Shown piece after piece: positions 35,134 through 43,511 of a DNA stretch of 64,000 nt. The translations under genes and the position numbers were made by a program. A model generated the notes under the pieces. That model was not told the origin of the DNA. It did no database searches and was given only the letters and a program-made list of their open reading frames with translations. Numbering within the stretch: position 1 is the first letter of the stretch; each line of letters opens with the position of its first letter. The DNA is from Streptomyces sp. TLI_235 (GTDB lineage Bacteria > Actinomycetota > Actinomycetes > Streptomycetales > Streptomycetaceae): the NCBI GenBank assembly GCA_002300355.1, contig NSGV01000004.1, positions 186,001-250,000 of the forward strand, read 5' to 3'.

Positions 35134-35560
35134 TCAGCTTTCGTGCGGCGGGTCGGCCCGCGGTGGTGGTGCGTCCGACCCCTCCTGCGCGATGAACAGG
35201 TCGAGCCGGTCGATGCCCTGCGCGCAGGAGCAGTTCTCGCCTCCGCCGCGCGGCAGCTCCGGCTCTTCGGACGAGGAGCACGCGCAGCGTGATCCGGTGG
35301 CCGTGCGGCAGGTCCGGCAGCCAGCGGGAGACGGGGTCGTCGAGGCCGACCCTGCCCTCGTCGACCAGCCGCAGCAGCGCCGCGCCCATGTAGATGATCG
35401 CCGCGTTGCCGTTGCGGAAGTGCATGGCCGGGTCGGCCGGGACCCCCGTCATCGACTCGCCCAGCGCGGTGGTGACGACCTCGCGCCCGTCGACGGTGAC
35501 CCGCAGGACGACGGACTTGAGGTCCAGGTCCGCCTTCGCCTGCTAGGCGGCGATCCGCAG
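35134..35560 (-). pseudogene. Serine hydrolase (beta-lactamase fold) remnant
   Basis: One minus-strand frame reads KADLDLKSVVLRVTVDGREV, then MHFRNGNAAIIYMGAALLRL and LDDPVSRWLPDLPHGHRITL, the N-terminal third of a class-C-type beta-lactamase-fold protein. It contains an in-frame TAG at 35543-35545, the Ser-x-x-Lys box is gone, and homology stops near 35275. A different frame continues to TGA at 35134-35136 with CSSSEEPELPRGGGENCSCA and GIDRLDLFIAQEG, unrelated to the family. It is the scar of a large deletion. Confidence 0.65.
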
Positions 35561-35895
35561 GACGTCACGTGCCGGTCCGCGGTCGGACAGCCGGGAACTG
35601 ACGCAGGGCCTGCAGTGGCCGCGGCGAGGCGCGGCGGGGACATCGGGCGGGCGGGTCTCACACCCGGAGTATCGGCCGGTCGTGCCCGGAACCCGGTCGG
35701 CCGGTGACCTGCAGGAAGATCACCCGACGGGCTCGCGGGCATCCGCCGTCCGGCCGTTGCCGGGCAGGCCTGCCCTGCCTTACGTCCCGGCCGGGCCGTC
35801 GCGACCGCATCGAAGCTCCGGTGGAACGGGGGTGACCTTCCCGGGCCGCCTCGAACCACCGGAGCTTCGACTGCTCTGCGGCCGGCGGGTGAGGC
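35561..35895. other. Intergenic region
   Basis: 335 bases with no supported gene; the only structure is the long inverted repeat listed next. Confidence 0.4.
35810..35870. terminator. 15-bp inverted repeat downstream of the inhibitor gene
   Basis: TCGAAGCTCCGGTGG at 35810-35824 is exactly complementary to 35856-35870 with a 31-base spacer. It begins 26 bases beyond the stop of the minus-strand I66-like gene, so it most likely works as its terminator. The large spacer also fits the ends of a lost small element. Confidence 0.5.
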
Positions 35896-36327
35896 CTACT
35901 CGTGGAACTCGAAGCGCCAGGCCTGCTCCAGGTTCGCCGGCTCCAGCGGCCGCAGCGCCGTCATCGGGGGGAAGATCCGGAGCAGACTGAGGTCCACCAC
36001 CAGTTCGACGCCGTCGACCGGGCCGCCGGGGACGACGACATGGAACGCCTGCGGCTCGGCGGACTGCCGGAGCTGCCACTCGGTGGCCTGCGAGGAACCG
36101 CGGAGCATCTTGTTGATCTCGGGAACGCCGTCGAAGCTGAGGTACGTGTCGTGCCGCAGGTTCTTGATGGTGACGTTGCCGTTGGAGAGACCCTCGACGT
36201 GCCACTCCTGCTCACCGGGCTGACCGGTCGGCGGCAGGACGACCGCAGGTGCCTTCTCGTCCTGGAGCGTCAGGTACTGCTCGCGGTGCTTGGCGATTCC
36301 ATAAGGGCCGTTGGGGATCGGTGCCAT
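35896..36327 (-). CDS. I66-like serine-protease inhibitor (beta-trefoil)
   Basis: 143 residues from ATG 36327, nine bases after GAGGAG. The sequence NGPYGIAKHREQYLTLQDE, APAVVLPPTGQPGEQEWHVE, GNVTIKNLRHDTYLSFDG and EWQL...FHVVVPGG matches, by eye, the layout of peptidase inhibitor family I66 (cnispin-like): a loop with VVLP, an EWxVE strand and a final WRFEF. There is no signal peptide, as in other members. It may guard against the host's own or foreign serine proteases. The target is unknown. Confidence 0.75.
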   Translation of the reverse strand: MAPIPNGPYGIAKHREQYLTLQDEKAPAVVLPPTGQPGEQEWHVEGLSNGNVTIKNLRHDTYLSFDGVPEINKMLRGSSQATEWQLRQSAEPQAFHVVVPGGPVDGVELVVDLSLLRIFPPMTALRPLEPANLEQAWRFEFHE

Positions 36328-36448
36328 GACAGTTGTCTCCTCAAGGGGGGAGTCGTCGGTGGGGCGCTCCAACCGGAGCGCACACATACGATCCTTGCCG
36401 TGAAACGGCGCTACGGGCGACGAACTCGCCCAACGGTCGCCCGATCGG

Positions 36449-36688
36449 GTGAGGTGGACCCGGGATGCGGCAGGTTGCTGCGCCGCCAGCGAGACCATCG
36501 CCTCGGTCATGACCGCTGCGGCCGAGGCCGGCGCGATCCGCACCGACATCGCACCGGAGACCGTCTTCCGGGCCGTGGGGGGCATCTGCACCTCGCACGA
36601 CCGGCCCGACTGGGGGGCGGGGGCCCGAGCGATCGTCCGCCTCCTCCTGGACGGGCTGCGCCACGGCGCCGCCGACCCGGGCGGATGA
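36449..36688 (+). pseudogene. C-terminal fragment of a TetR-family regulator
   Basis: The frame reads ASVMTAAAEAGAIRTDIAPE, TVFRAVGGICTSHD and ARAIVRLLLDGLRHGAAD, which is the end of TetR regulators with an SbtR_C-type domain. The DNA-binding half is absent; upstream sequence is unrelated and the junction lies near 36470. Confidence 0.65.
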
Positions 36689-36734
36689 CCGCCCCCGTGG
36701 GGACGACGGCCACCGGAGCGGAGGGGCGGCCGCG

Positions 36735-37718
36735 TCAGACCCTGCGGGCGTAGGCCGCGAGCCGCTCGGCGAACGCACCGACCAGCTCACGGAGTTCGTC
36801 CGGGCGCTCGACCGCGAACGGCAGGTCGAGCGAGGCCAGGACGGCCGGCAGCCAGTCCAGCCGCTCCACCCTCAGCCTGACGCACAGCCAGCCCTCGTCC
36901 CCCGCAGCGGCGTCGGCGCCCTGCGTCGCATCGGCCACGCTCGCCATGCCGATCGGAAAGCGGGCGCGGACCTGCTCGACCGTCCCGCGGACCCGCACGA
37001 CCACCTCGTGCCGGTACGCGGCCTCCGCGAAGCCCGACAGCAGGCGCTGCGCCGGGTCGTCGGCCTCGGCGGGTGCCTCGAACGACCCGGGCAGGGTCCG
37101 GGCGTCCGCGATCCGGCCCAGCCGGAAGGTCCGGTCCTCGCCGGTGGCGCCGTCCACCCCCGTGACGTACCAGCGGCCCGCGTGCGCGACGATCCCGAAG
37201 GCGTGCACGAGGCGCTCGCTCTGCCGACCGTCACGGTCGGTGTAGCGGATCGCGACCGGCCGGCGGTGGCGGGCGGCGTCGGCGAGCGTGAGCAGGATGT
37301 CGGCGTCGGGATCCGGGGACGCGCTCGCGGTGGCCGTGAAAGCCAGGGTCTCGCGCAGGGCGTCGAGCCGGCGGGCCACGCGGTCGGGCAGCACCCGGCG
37401 GATCTTCGCCGCGGCGGTCTCGGCCGCGGTCGTCATCGCCTCCGCCCGCCCGCCGGCGATCAGGCCGAGCAGCACGGCGATCGCCTCGTCGTCATCGAGC
37501 ATCAGCGGCGGCAACCGGTAACCGGGGGCGAGCCGGTACCCGCCGTAGCGGCCGCGCACCGCACGGACGGGTACCCCGAGGTCGGTCAGGTGGTCCACGT
37601 ACCGCCGCACCGTTCGCTCGTCGACCCCGAGCCGGTCGGCGAGTTCGGCCGCACTCCGGGTGCCGCCCGACTGGAGCAGCTCCAGCAGGGTGAGCACGCG
37701 GCCGGTGGGTCGGGACAT
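36735..37718 (-). CDS. WYL-domain transcriptional regulator (YafY type)
   Basis: 327 residues. N-terminal winged helix (TGRVLTLLELLQSGGTRSAA, LGVDERTVRRYVDHLTDLG, VRGRYGGYRLAPGY), then the WYL domain (about 140-210: RPVAIRYTDRDGR, GRWYVTGVDG, RTFRLGRIADA) and the WCX C-terminal extension. This family senses a bound ligand through WYL. It is divergent from a VOC gene, a very common pairing, with an inverted repeat in the gap. Confidence 0.95.
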   Translation of the reverse strand: MSRPTGRVLTLLELLQSGGTRSAAELADRLGVDERTVRRYVDHLTDLGVPVRAVRGRYGGYRLAPGYRLPPLMLDDDEAIAVLLGLIAGGRAEAMTTAAETAAAKIRRVLPDRVARRLDALRETLAFTATASASPDPDADILLTLADAARHRRPVAIRYTDRDGRQSERLVHAFGIVAHAGRWYVTGVDGATGEDRTFRLGRIADARTLPGSFEAPAEADDPAQRLLSGFAEAAYRHEVVVRVRGTVEQVRARFPIGMASVADATQGADAAAGDEGWLCVRLRVERLDWLPAVLASLDLPFAVERPDELRELVGAFAERLAAYARRV

Positions 37719-37738
37719 GCGTCAGACCCTAGCGTGAA

Positions 37739-37761
37739 TACCGGACCGGTTCTGTCTGGTA
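37739..37761. promoter_or_regulatory. Putative WYL-regulator operator
   Basis: TACCGGAC-N7-GTCTGGTA has eight-base arms with one mismatch. It lies 51 bases before the VOC start and 21 before the regulator start, where it would overlap both promoters. Confidence 0.5.
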
Positions 37762-37811
37762 ATGCCTCTAGCGTTCGACTCGCAACGGCTTCACCGACCG
37801 AGGAGAACACC

Positions 37812-38210
37812 ATGGACTTCGTCTCGATCCGCATCATCACCGCGGACGTCGCACGCCTCGTCGACTTCTACGAGCGCGCGACCGGAGTGCGCGCCGCCTG
37901 GTCCACCGAGGACTTCGCCGAACTCTCGACCCCCCGTGCCACACTCGCCATCGCCGGCACCCGTACCGTCCCGCTGTTCGCACCGGGCTCCGCCCGCCCG
38001 GCCGACAACCGCAGCGTGATCATCGAGTTCATCGTCGACGACGTCGACCGCGTCCACCGGAACCTCACCGACCTCGTCACCGAGTTCGTCCAGGAACCGA
38101 CCACCATGCCCTGGGGCAACCGGTCGCTGCTCCTCCGCGACCCCGACGGACACCTCGTCAACTTCTTCACCCCCGTGACCCCGGCGGCAAGGGCGAAGTT
38201 CGGCCGCTGA
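37812..38210 (+). CDS. VOC-family protein (glyoxalase fold)
   Basis: 132 residues after GAGGAG. Pattern: IRIITADVARLVDFYERATG, FAELSTPRATLAIAGTR, VIIEFIVDDVDRVHRNL and LLLRDPDGHLVNFFTPV. The C-terminal Asn replaces the usual Glu ligand, so metal binding may be altered. It is probably repressed or activated by the divergent WYL regulator. Substrate unknown. Confidence 0.92.
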   Translation: MDFVSIRIITADVARLVDFYERATGVRAAWSTEDFAELSTPRATLAIAGTRTVPLFAPGSARPADNRSVIIEFIVDDVDRVHRNLTDLVTEFVQEPTTMPWGNRSLLLRDPDGHLVNFFTPVTPAARAKFGR

Positions 38211-38448
38211 CCTCCGTCCATGCGTTCGGCGGTGCGGCGGGGACGGGCAGGTCGACGAGGCGGGCGAGTGCGTCGAGGACGGCTGTGGCGTGGGCGGGTA
38301 CGTGCTCGGTGGCCCAGTCGGCGGCCAGCACGAGGAATGCGGCCAGATCGCGTTCGGCCTCGGCGAGCAGTCCGCGGAGTCGGTCGACGGACAGTTCGAT
38401 CGCCGGGGAGTCGCGTCGCTCGCTGTCGAGGACGACTGCACTTGTCAT
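38167..38448 (-). CDS. Small helical hypothetical protein
   Basis: 93 residues, mostly helix (SVDRLRGLLAEAERDLAAFL, WATEHVPAHATAVLDALARL). Its start is seven bases after the stop of the upstream membrane-protein gene on the same strand, so the two look like an operon. The C terminus overlaps the VOC gene by 44 bases. Family not recognised. Confidence 0.5.
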   Translation of the reverse strand: MTSAVVLDSERRDSPAIELSVDRLRGLLAEAERDLAAFLVLAADWATEHVPAHATAVLDALARLVDLPVPAAPPNAWTEVSGRTSPLPPGSRG

Positions 38449-38454
38449 GCGGGA

Positions 38455-38715
38455 TCAGCTGGGGAGGTGCTTGGCCTCGTCGATCTCCCGTTGGCGCTGC
38501 GCCATGACTTCGTCGCGACGCACCTTGGCGCGCATGACCCGCCCGGGGTCGCTGTTGTACCAGACGCCCAGGGCGGCCAACGGAAACACGACGACCACGA
38601 AGATCCACGGGAAGGTCCAGCCACCGGTCGTGACCTTGTGGTGGACGGCCAGGTAGAGGGTGCCGGCCACGGGCAGCGCGAAGAAGCGCAGGGCGAGTTT
38701 TGATCTTGTCGTCAT
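38455..38715 (-). CDS. Small membrane protein
   Basis: 86 residues from ATG 38715. Two membrane helices (about 6-22 LALRFFALPVAGTLYLAV and 30-50 WTFPWIFVVVVFPLAALGVW) and a charged tail (RVMRAKVRRDEVMAQRQREI). It is the first gene of a two-gene unit with the helical protein behind it. Unknown function. Confidence 0.7.
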   Translation of the reverse strand: MTTRSKLALRFFALPVAGTLYLAVHHKVTTGGWTFPWIFVVVVFPLAALGVWYNSDPGRVMRAKVRRDEVMAQRQREIDEAKHLPS

Positions 38716-38834
38716 GTCGTCGGAGGCTACAGCCCTCCGGGCTGCCCGGGAAGCCTGAACATGCCGGTCAACCGAGCGGCAGTGTGCCGGGCGGTGCCCG
38801 GCGGTCCGAAGCACGGTACGCCCCGTCGCAGTTG

Positions 38835-39172
38835 CTACCGGGTCGGTGTGGTGGGTGGCGTCGGTGCGGTGGGTTCTACGTTCGTGAGGGCCGTTCCCCG
38901 GAGATAGGACAGTCGGAGGAGAGCGAAGGCGGCCAGGTGGAGGAGGACACCTGCCGTCTTGAGGGCCAGGACCGCCGCGTCGGGCGCGTTCAGCAGTTCG
39001 GCGGCCGGGGCGGCCGTCGCGCCTGTGTAGAGGAGGAGCAACAGCGTTGTGAGTGGCCGTCGGGGTGGGGGAAACGGCGCCACCAGCGCGGGGCCCAGCC
39101 GACCAGGACGGCCGCGAGGAACGGAAGTATCAGGGCCGACATGAACGCCAGGAGCGCCACACGGATGATCAC
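38835..39172 (-). pseudogene. Small membrane protein gene with a frameshift
   Basis: From GTG 39172 the frame reads IIRVALLAFMSALILPFLAA and WAPRWWRRFPHPD. The matching second half (RPLTTLLLLLYTGATAAPAA, LKTAGVLLHLAAFALLRLSY) lies in the next frame. The switch is at the C-run CCCCCACCCC (about 39061-39070), where one missing C restores a continuous protein of about 112 residues with three or four membrane helices. It may be a sequence error rather than a real lesion. Confidence 0.6.
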
Positions 39173-39407
39173 GGCGCCACGCCCCGGCAGTGGTGCAGGG
39201 TGGGGACTCCGACGGGCATGTGGGACTCCGGTCTTGGAAGGTCGTGGTGCCGCGGGGACGGCACGCCGCGTGATCGTACCCGTCGTGCGCATTGGCGGCC
39301 GCCGTCCCTCGGGAGTCCGGCCGCCGCCCATAAGCACGGGTTCCGATGGCCCGTGCGTCCTCGGAAATCGGCTGGCAGCTGCGCCGGCCGGGGGCAGGCT
39401 CCACCCG

Positions 39408-40623
39408 GTGAATGACGATTCGAACGACGAGTCGGTGTACGCGCCGGCCGGCGCCCTCACGGGTCTGCTGCAACGCGGCCGGGGTCTGGGCATGCTCGAG
39501 GCGCTGGCGGATCCCGAGGCGGCGGCCGGCCCGGTGCGCGAGGTCGTGCGGAGGGACTGGCGGTGGGCTCGGTCGACGACCGCCATCTGTACCTGGCCCG
39601 GCTGGTCCGGGACCTGGGGCTGTCCATTACACCGCTCGTCGCCTTGCTGGACGGCGACGAGGACGACTGCGAGCACGCCACGCACGTGTTGGAGCTGCTC
39701 GCCAAGTCCGGCTCGGTGCAGGCGAGGGAGACCCTGCGGGCCTATGTTCGGGAGGGCGAGCACTGGGTGGACCTCCTGCAGTCGGTTGCGGACTGCTGGC
39801 CGGTGGCGTGGTGGGACGATCTGGCCGACATCGCCCGGGAGCGGCTGGCCGGCGACCAGCCCTTCCTCTGGCGGTCCGAGCCGTGGGTCCGATGGCGGTC
39901 GCGGTTCGGGCTCGGCCCGCCGCCCCGGCCAGCGCGAGTGCGCGACATCGAGGTCGGCGCGAGCGCGGGCCAGCTGCTGGCACAGCTTGCCGACCCCGAC
40001 GCGGGCGAGAACACCAAGGCCCATGCGCTGCGGCTGCTGGCACACCGCTCGCCGCAGCCCGTCCTGCTGGCCCTGGTGCCGCTGCTGGGCTCCGCCGACG
40101 GCGAGCGTCCGTTGCCCTACCTGGCACCGGCGGCCAGGCAACTCGGTGTTCTTGCGATACCGACGGCCCGCGAATGGACCGCAGAAGCGCGGCCGTGGCT
40201 GGCCTGGATCGGGGCGGAGGTCCTGGCCGCCCACGGCGAGGCGAGGGATGTGCCCGCGTTGATCGGCCGGTCGGCCGCGGAGTGGGAGGACGGCAGCTGG
40301 TGCGGTCCCCGCGTGCTGGCGTCGGGTGTGGCTCGGTTCGGCCGGCGGGCGGCCGAAGCGGCGCCCCTGCTGCGTCGGTTCTGGTCGCACACACCGCACT
40401 CCTACGAGCGACCCGCCTATCTGGAGGCGCTGGCGGCCGTGGACCCTGCGGGCTGGAGCCGGCGTACACGGAGTCGCTGTGGGACTGCGAGTCGCAGGCT
40501 CGTCTCCTGGGCATCGCCTCGGCTCCGGAGCTCCCGCACGTGCGGGCCCGGATCGCCTCGCTGCGGGACGGCCCGATGGAGGAACCCGAGGTCAGAGCAG
40601 CGGCCGCCGCGCGACTGGGGTAG
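39408..40623 (+). pseudogene. HEAT-repeat-like protein gene with two single-base deletions
   Basis: Three frames join into one protein of about 405 residues: from GTG 39408 (DDSNDESVYAPAGALTGLLQ to VVRRDWRW), then SVDDRHLYLARLVRDLGLSI to LEALAAVDPAG, then LEPAYTESLWDCESQARLLG to the stop at 40621-40623. Each switch falls at a GGG (near 39560 and 40452) where one added G restores phase. Residues about 60-300 show repeated helix pairs. It resembles a Streptomyces HEAT-domain family with the same GLLQRGRGLG start. Confidence 0.75.
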
Positions 40624-40658
40624 CCGTGTGCTCCCGGGGTGGCCGGGTGGGCGTCGGT

Positions 40659-41087
40659 TCAGGGGGCGGTGACGGCCTGTTCGAGGAGGCCGCGGAGGGC
40701 GCCCTGTTCGAGCGGGGAGAGCGCGGCCAGGGGGGAGTCGACGGCGAGGAGTTCGAGGAGGCGTTCGCGCAGGGCGGTGCCCTCGGAGGTGAGGACGAGG
40801 TGCTTGGCGCGGCGGTCGGTGGGGTGCGGGTGGCGCTCGACGAGGTGCTGCTTCTCGAGCCTGTCGATGACGAAGGTGGTGTTGGAGGGTTCGCAGCTCA
40901 TCCGCTCGGCAAGCTCCCGCATGGTCATCGGCCCGCTCATCTCCCGCAGCGCGGTCGCCTGGGGTGCGGTGAGGCCCAGGGTGGTTGCCCGTTCGCGTAC
41001 GTGCTCGGCGATCCGCTGGGCCAGCCCGTTCACCAGGCCGCACAGCTGCCGCTCGGCGATGGCCTGCGACTCGGGGGGCGTCGTCAT
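40659..41087 (-). CDS. MarR-family transcriptional regulator
   Basis: 142 residues. Winged-helix core: LTAPQATALREMSGPMTMRE, LAERMSCEPSNTTFVIDRLE and HPTDRRAKHLVLTSEG, the MarR wing. It has dimerisation helices at both ends. It is divergent from an MBL-fold hydrolase with a clear palindrome in the 131-base gap, so autoregulation and control of that enzyme are expected. Confidence 0.95.
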   Translation of the reverse strand: MTTPPESQAIAERQLCGLVNGLAQRIAEHVRERATTLGLTAPQATALREMSGPMTMRELAERMSCEPSNTTFVIDRLEKQHLVERHPHPTDRRAKHLVLTSEGTALRERLLELLAVDSPLAALSPLEQGALRGLLEQAVTAP

Positions 41088-41128
41088 ACGGCCACTCTAG
41101 CAAGTCCGTCAAGACGAAATATTTGCAA

Positions 41129-41143
41129 CTTGAATGATTCGAG
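41129..41143. promoter_or_regulatory. Putative MarR operator
   Basis: CTTGAATGATTCGAG is a 15-base palindrome with one mismatched pair, in an AT-rich stretch 42 bases before the MarR start and 76 before the MBL start. Confidence 0.55.
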
Positions 41144-41218
41144 CTTGATGCTTATGGTGGCGTCGTCGCCACGGGAAGCAGTGGTGGCAACCCGACACCC
41201 ACTCACAGGGGAGACCAC

Positions 41219-42103
41219 ATGCGTGACTTGACGACAGCTCACGGCGAGCGGCTGCGCCGGCCGGCCGGAATCCGTTCGCTCCGGCTGGGCGACACGAAGG
41301 TGTCGTACGTGCCGGACGGCGACGTGCGGCTCCGCCCACTGCAGCTGCTGCCGGACACCACCGACGAGGTGTGGGCCGCGCATCCGGAGTACCTGGACGC
41401 CACGGGCCGTCTCGTGGGCAGCGTCGGCGGTCTGCTGGTGGAGCACGGCGACCGTGCGCTGCTGATCGACGCGGGCTTCGGCCCGCAGAGGCTGGAGGCC
41501 CAGGACGGCCCGCTGGGCGTGATCCACGGAGGCGCGCTCCCGCGCGGCCTCGCCGAACTCGGCCGCGACCCCCAGGACATCGAGGCGGTGGCCTTCACCC
41601 ATCTGCACTCCGACCACCTCGGCTGGGCCTGCCACGTTGCCGCGGGCGCCGATCGGCCCGTCTTCGCCCGGGCCGACTACCTGATTCCGGAGCCGGAGTG
41701 GGAGCGGCGCGACCTCCTGGAGGCCCAGGGCATGGCCGAGCAGGTCACAGCCCTGGCGCCGCGCGTCCGGACGATCGCGGACGGGCAGGAGATCTTCCCC
41801 GGCGTGCGGGTGCGGATCACCCCGGGCCACACCGTCGGGCACGCCGAGTACGTCATCACCGGGGGAGGACGTCGGCTGATCGCCTTCGGTGACGCCGTGC
41901 ACTCGCCGATCCAGATCGACCACCCCGACTGGTCCTCCGCGTTCGACCACGACCTCGCCCGGACCGCCGCCCACCGCCACCGCCTCGTCGGCGAGCTGGC
42001 GGAGCCCGGCACGGTCGGGTTCGGCGTCCACTTCGCCGACGTGGTGTTCGGACACGTCCGGCGGGACGGGAACGGCCCGGCGTGGCGGCCCGTGGACGCC
42101 TGA
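41219..42103 (+). CDS. MBL-fold metallohydrolase (lactonase-like)
   Basis: 294 residues after GGGAG. Zinc motif THLHSDHLGW, further ligands in TPGHTVGHAEY and FGDAVHSPIQ, and His in GFGVHF. The N-terminal YVPDGDVRLRPLQLLP and the LLVEHGDRALLIDAGFGP segment match AHL-lactonase-like/methyl-parathion-hydrolase-like enzymes. It is cytoplasmic. The divergent MarR gene suggests induction by a small aromatic or lactone. Confidence 0.93.
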   Translation: MRDLTTAHGERLRRPAGIRSLRLGDTKVSYVPDGDVRLRPLQLLPDTTDEVWAAHPEYLDATGRLVGSVGGLLVEHGDRALLIDAGFGPQRLEAQDGPLGVIHGGALPRGLAELGRDPQDIEAVAFTHLHSDHLGWACHVAAGADRPVFARADYLIPEPEWERRDLLEAQGMAEQVTALAPRVRTIADGQEIFPGVRVRITPGHTVGHAEYVITGGGRRLIAFGDAVHSPIQIDHPDWSSAFDHDLARTAAHRHRLVGELAEPGTVGFGVHFADVVFGHVRRDGNGPAWRPVDA

Positions 42104-42264
42104 CCGCGCCGACGCCCGGACGGCCCACGCCCGGACTGCGCCGTGCGGTCGCGTCCACCGGTCGCGGTTGCGCTGGAGTACGCTCGAAGCTCTACGTTGG
42201 CACTGTTCGTACCCGGCCCGGCGGAGGGCCGGGCGGGGGAGGGATGACGGGAGGACAGCTCGCC

Positions 42265-42687
42265 ATGACGGGTGACAACGCGGACGCGCGGATGCGTCGG
42301 GATCGTTTCGAGCGGGGCATGGAGGTGCTCGCCCGCATCGACGGTGAGGCCGGTGAACGGGTGGTGTCCGCGCTGTCGGACGTCTCCCCGGAGCTCGCCC
42401 ATCAGATCGCGGCCTGGGGGTTCGGAGAGATCTACTCCCGTCCGGCGCTGCTGCCGCGTGAGCGTCAACTCGTCACCCTCGGCATGCTGACGGCGCTCGG
42501 CGGGTGCGAGCCCCAGCTCGAGGTCCACGTCAACGCCGCCCTCAACGTCGGCCTGACGCCCGAGCAGATCGTCGAGGCCCTGCTGCATGCCGCCGCCTAC
42601 TGCGGATTCCCCAAGGCGATCAACGCGACCCTTGCTGCGAAGAGGGTGTTCGCCGAACGCGGCCTGCTGCCCGTCCACGACGGCTGA
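42265..42687 (+). CDS. Carboxymuconolactone decarboxylase-family protein
   Basis: 140 residues from ATG 42265 (ATG 42244 is also in frame and has a G-rich leader). Pattern: FERGMEVLARIDGEAGERVV, FGEIYSRPALLPRERQLVTL, GMLTALGGCEPQLEVHVNAA and LLHAAAYCGFPKAINATLAA. This is the full-length CMD fold, closer to 4-carboxymuconolactone decarboxylase than to AhpD, since the CxxC pair is absent. It lies downstream of the MBL gene and may share its regulation, although a 161-base gap allows its own promoter. Confidence 0.93.
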   Translation: MTGDNADARMRRDRFERGMEVLARIDGEAGERVVSALSDVSPELAHQIAAWGFGEIYSRPALLPRERQLVTLGMLTALGGCEPQLEVHVNAALNVGLTPEQIVEALLHAAAYCGFPKAINATLAAKRVFAERGLLPVHDG

Positions 42688-42758
42688 CAGGCCGCACCGG
42701 GCGGTGTGGAGGGTGTGTGCTGCGCACCTCCACCGCGCGCTGGTCGGCACTGTGCCGT

Positions 42759-43451
42759 TCAGCCGTCGGTGGGTGCGAGGAAGGCCAGAACGGTGTCGGT
42801 GAAGGCCTCAGGCTCGGTGGCGTGGACGAGGTGTCCCGCGGGGATGGTGACCAGGCGTGCGGCGGGGACCCGGCGGACGAGGTCGGCAAGGCCGTCCTGG
42901 GGGACATGGCTGTCCGGGCCACCGGCGATGACGAGGGTGCCGGCGGTGATCCGGCCCAGGCCGTCCCACCAGGCCGGTGGCGGGGCGTCGATCTGACGGC
43001 GGACGGCGAGCACCATCTCCCAGTCGAAGCCGAGCTCGCCCTCCGGCCGGGTCGGGACGGAAGGTGTCCTCGGGCGTGGCGGCGGCACGTCCTCCAGGAC
43101 CAGGCGGTGGATGCGGTGCGGATGGTCCTGGGCCAGCAGGTACGCCACCACGCCGCCCATGGAGTGGCCGATCATGTCGACGCGGTCCAGGCACAGCTCG
43201 TTCATGAAGGCCAGGACATCGTCACGCATGAGCTCCAGCGAGTACGTTCCCGGCCGGTCGCTTCGGCCGTGTCCGCGCAGGTCCAGGGCGTACACCCGCC
43301 ACCGACGGGCGAGCGTCGCCGCCACCGGATCCCAGTCGGCGGCGCTCTCTCCCAGGGCGTGCAGCAGCACCAGGGGCGGAGCGTCGGCCACGCCGCGCAC
43401 CCGGTACGCGAGCCGGACACCACCGATGTTCCTGACGTGTTCCTCGGTCAC
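42759..43451 (-). CDS. Alpha/beta-fold hydrolase
   Basis: 230 residues from GTG 43451. Oxyanion LLHALGES, strand DLRGHGRSDRPG, nucleophile Ser in IGHSMGG, acid in AGGPDSHV and His in PAGHLVHATEPEAF. The triad is complete. Length is at the short end for the family because the cap is small (VLEDVPPPRPR...DGLGRI). Convergent with the CMD gene. Substrate unknown. Confidence 0.93.
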   Translation of the reverse strand: MTEEHVRNIGGVRLAYRVRGVADAPPLVLLHALGESAADWDPVAATLARRWRVYALDLRGHGRSDRPGTYSLELMRDDVLAFMNELCLDRVDMIGHSMGGVVAYLLAQDHPHRIHRLVLEDVPPPRPRTPSVPTRPEGELGFDWEMVLAVRRQIDAPPPAWWDGLGRITAGTLVIAGGPDSHVPQDGLADLVRRVPAARLVTIPAGHLVHATEPEAFTDTVLAFLAPTDG

Positions 43452-43511
43452 ACCGTGACCGTAACGGAGCGGCCCGAACCGGCCGCGCCGTTACGGGGTG
43501 TGCGGGCGACC

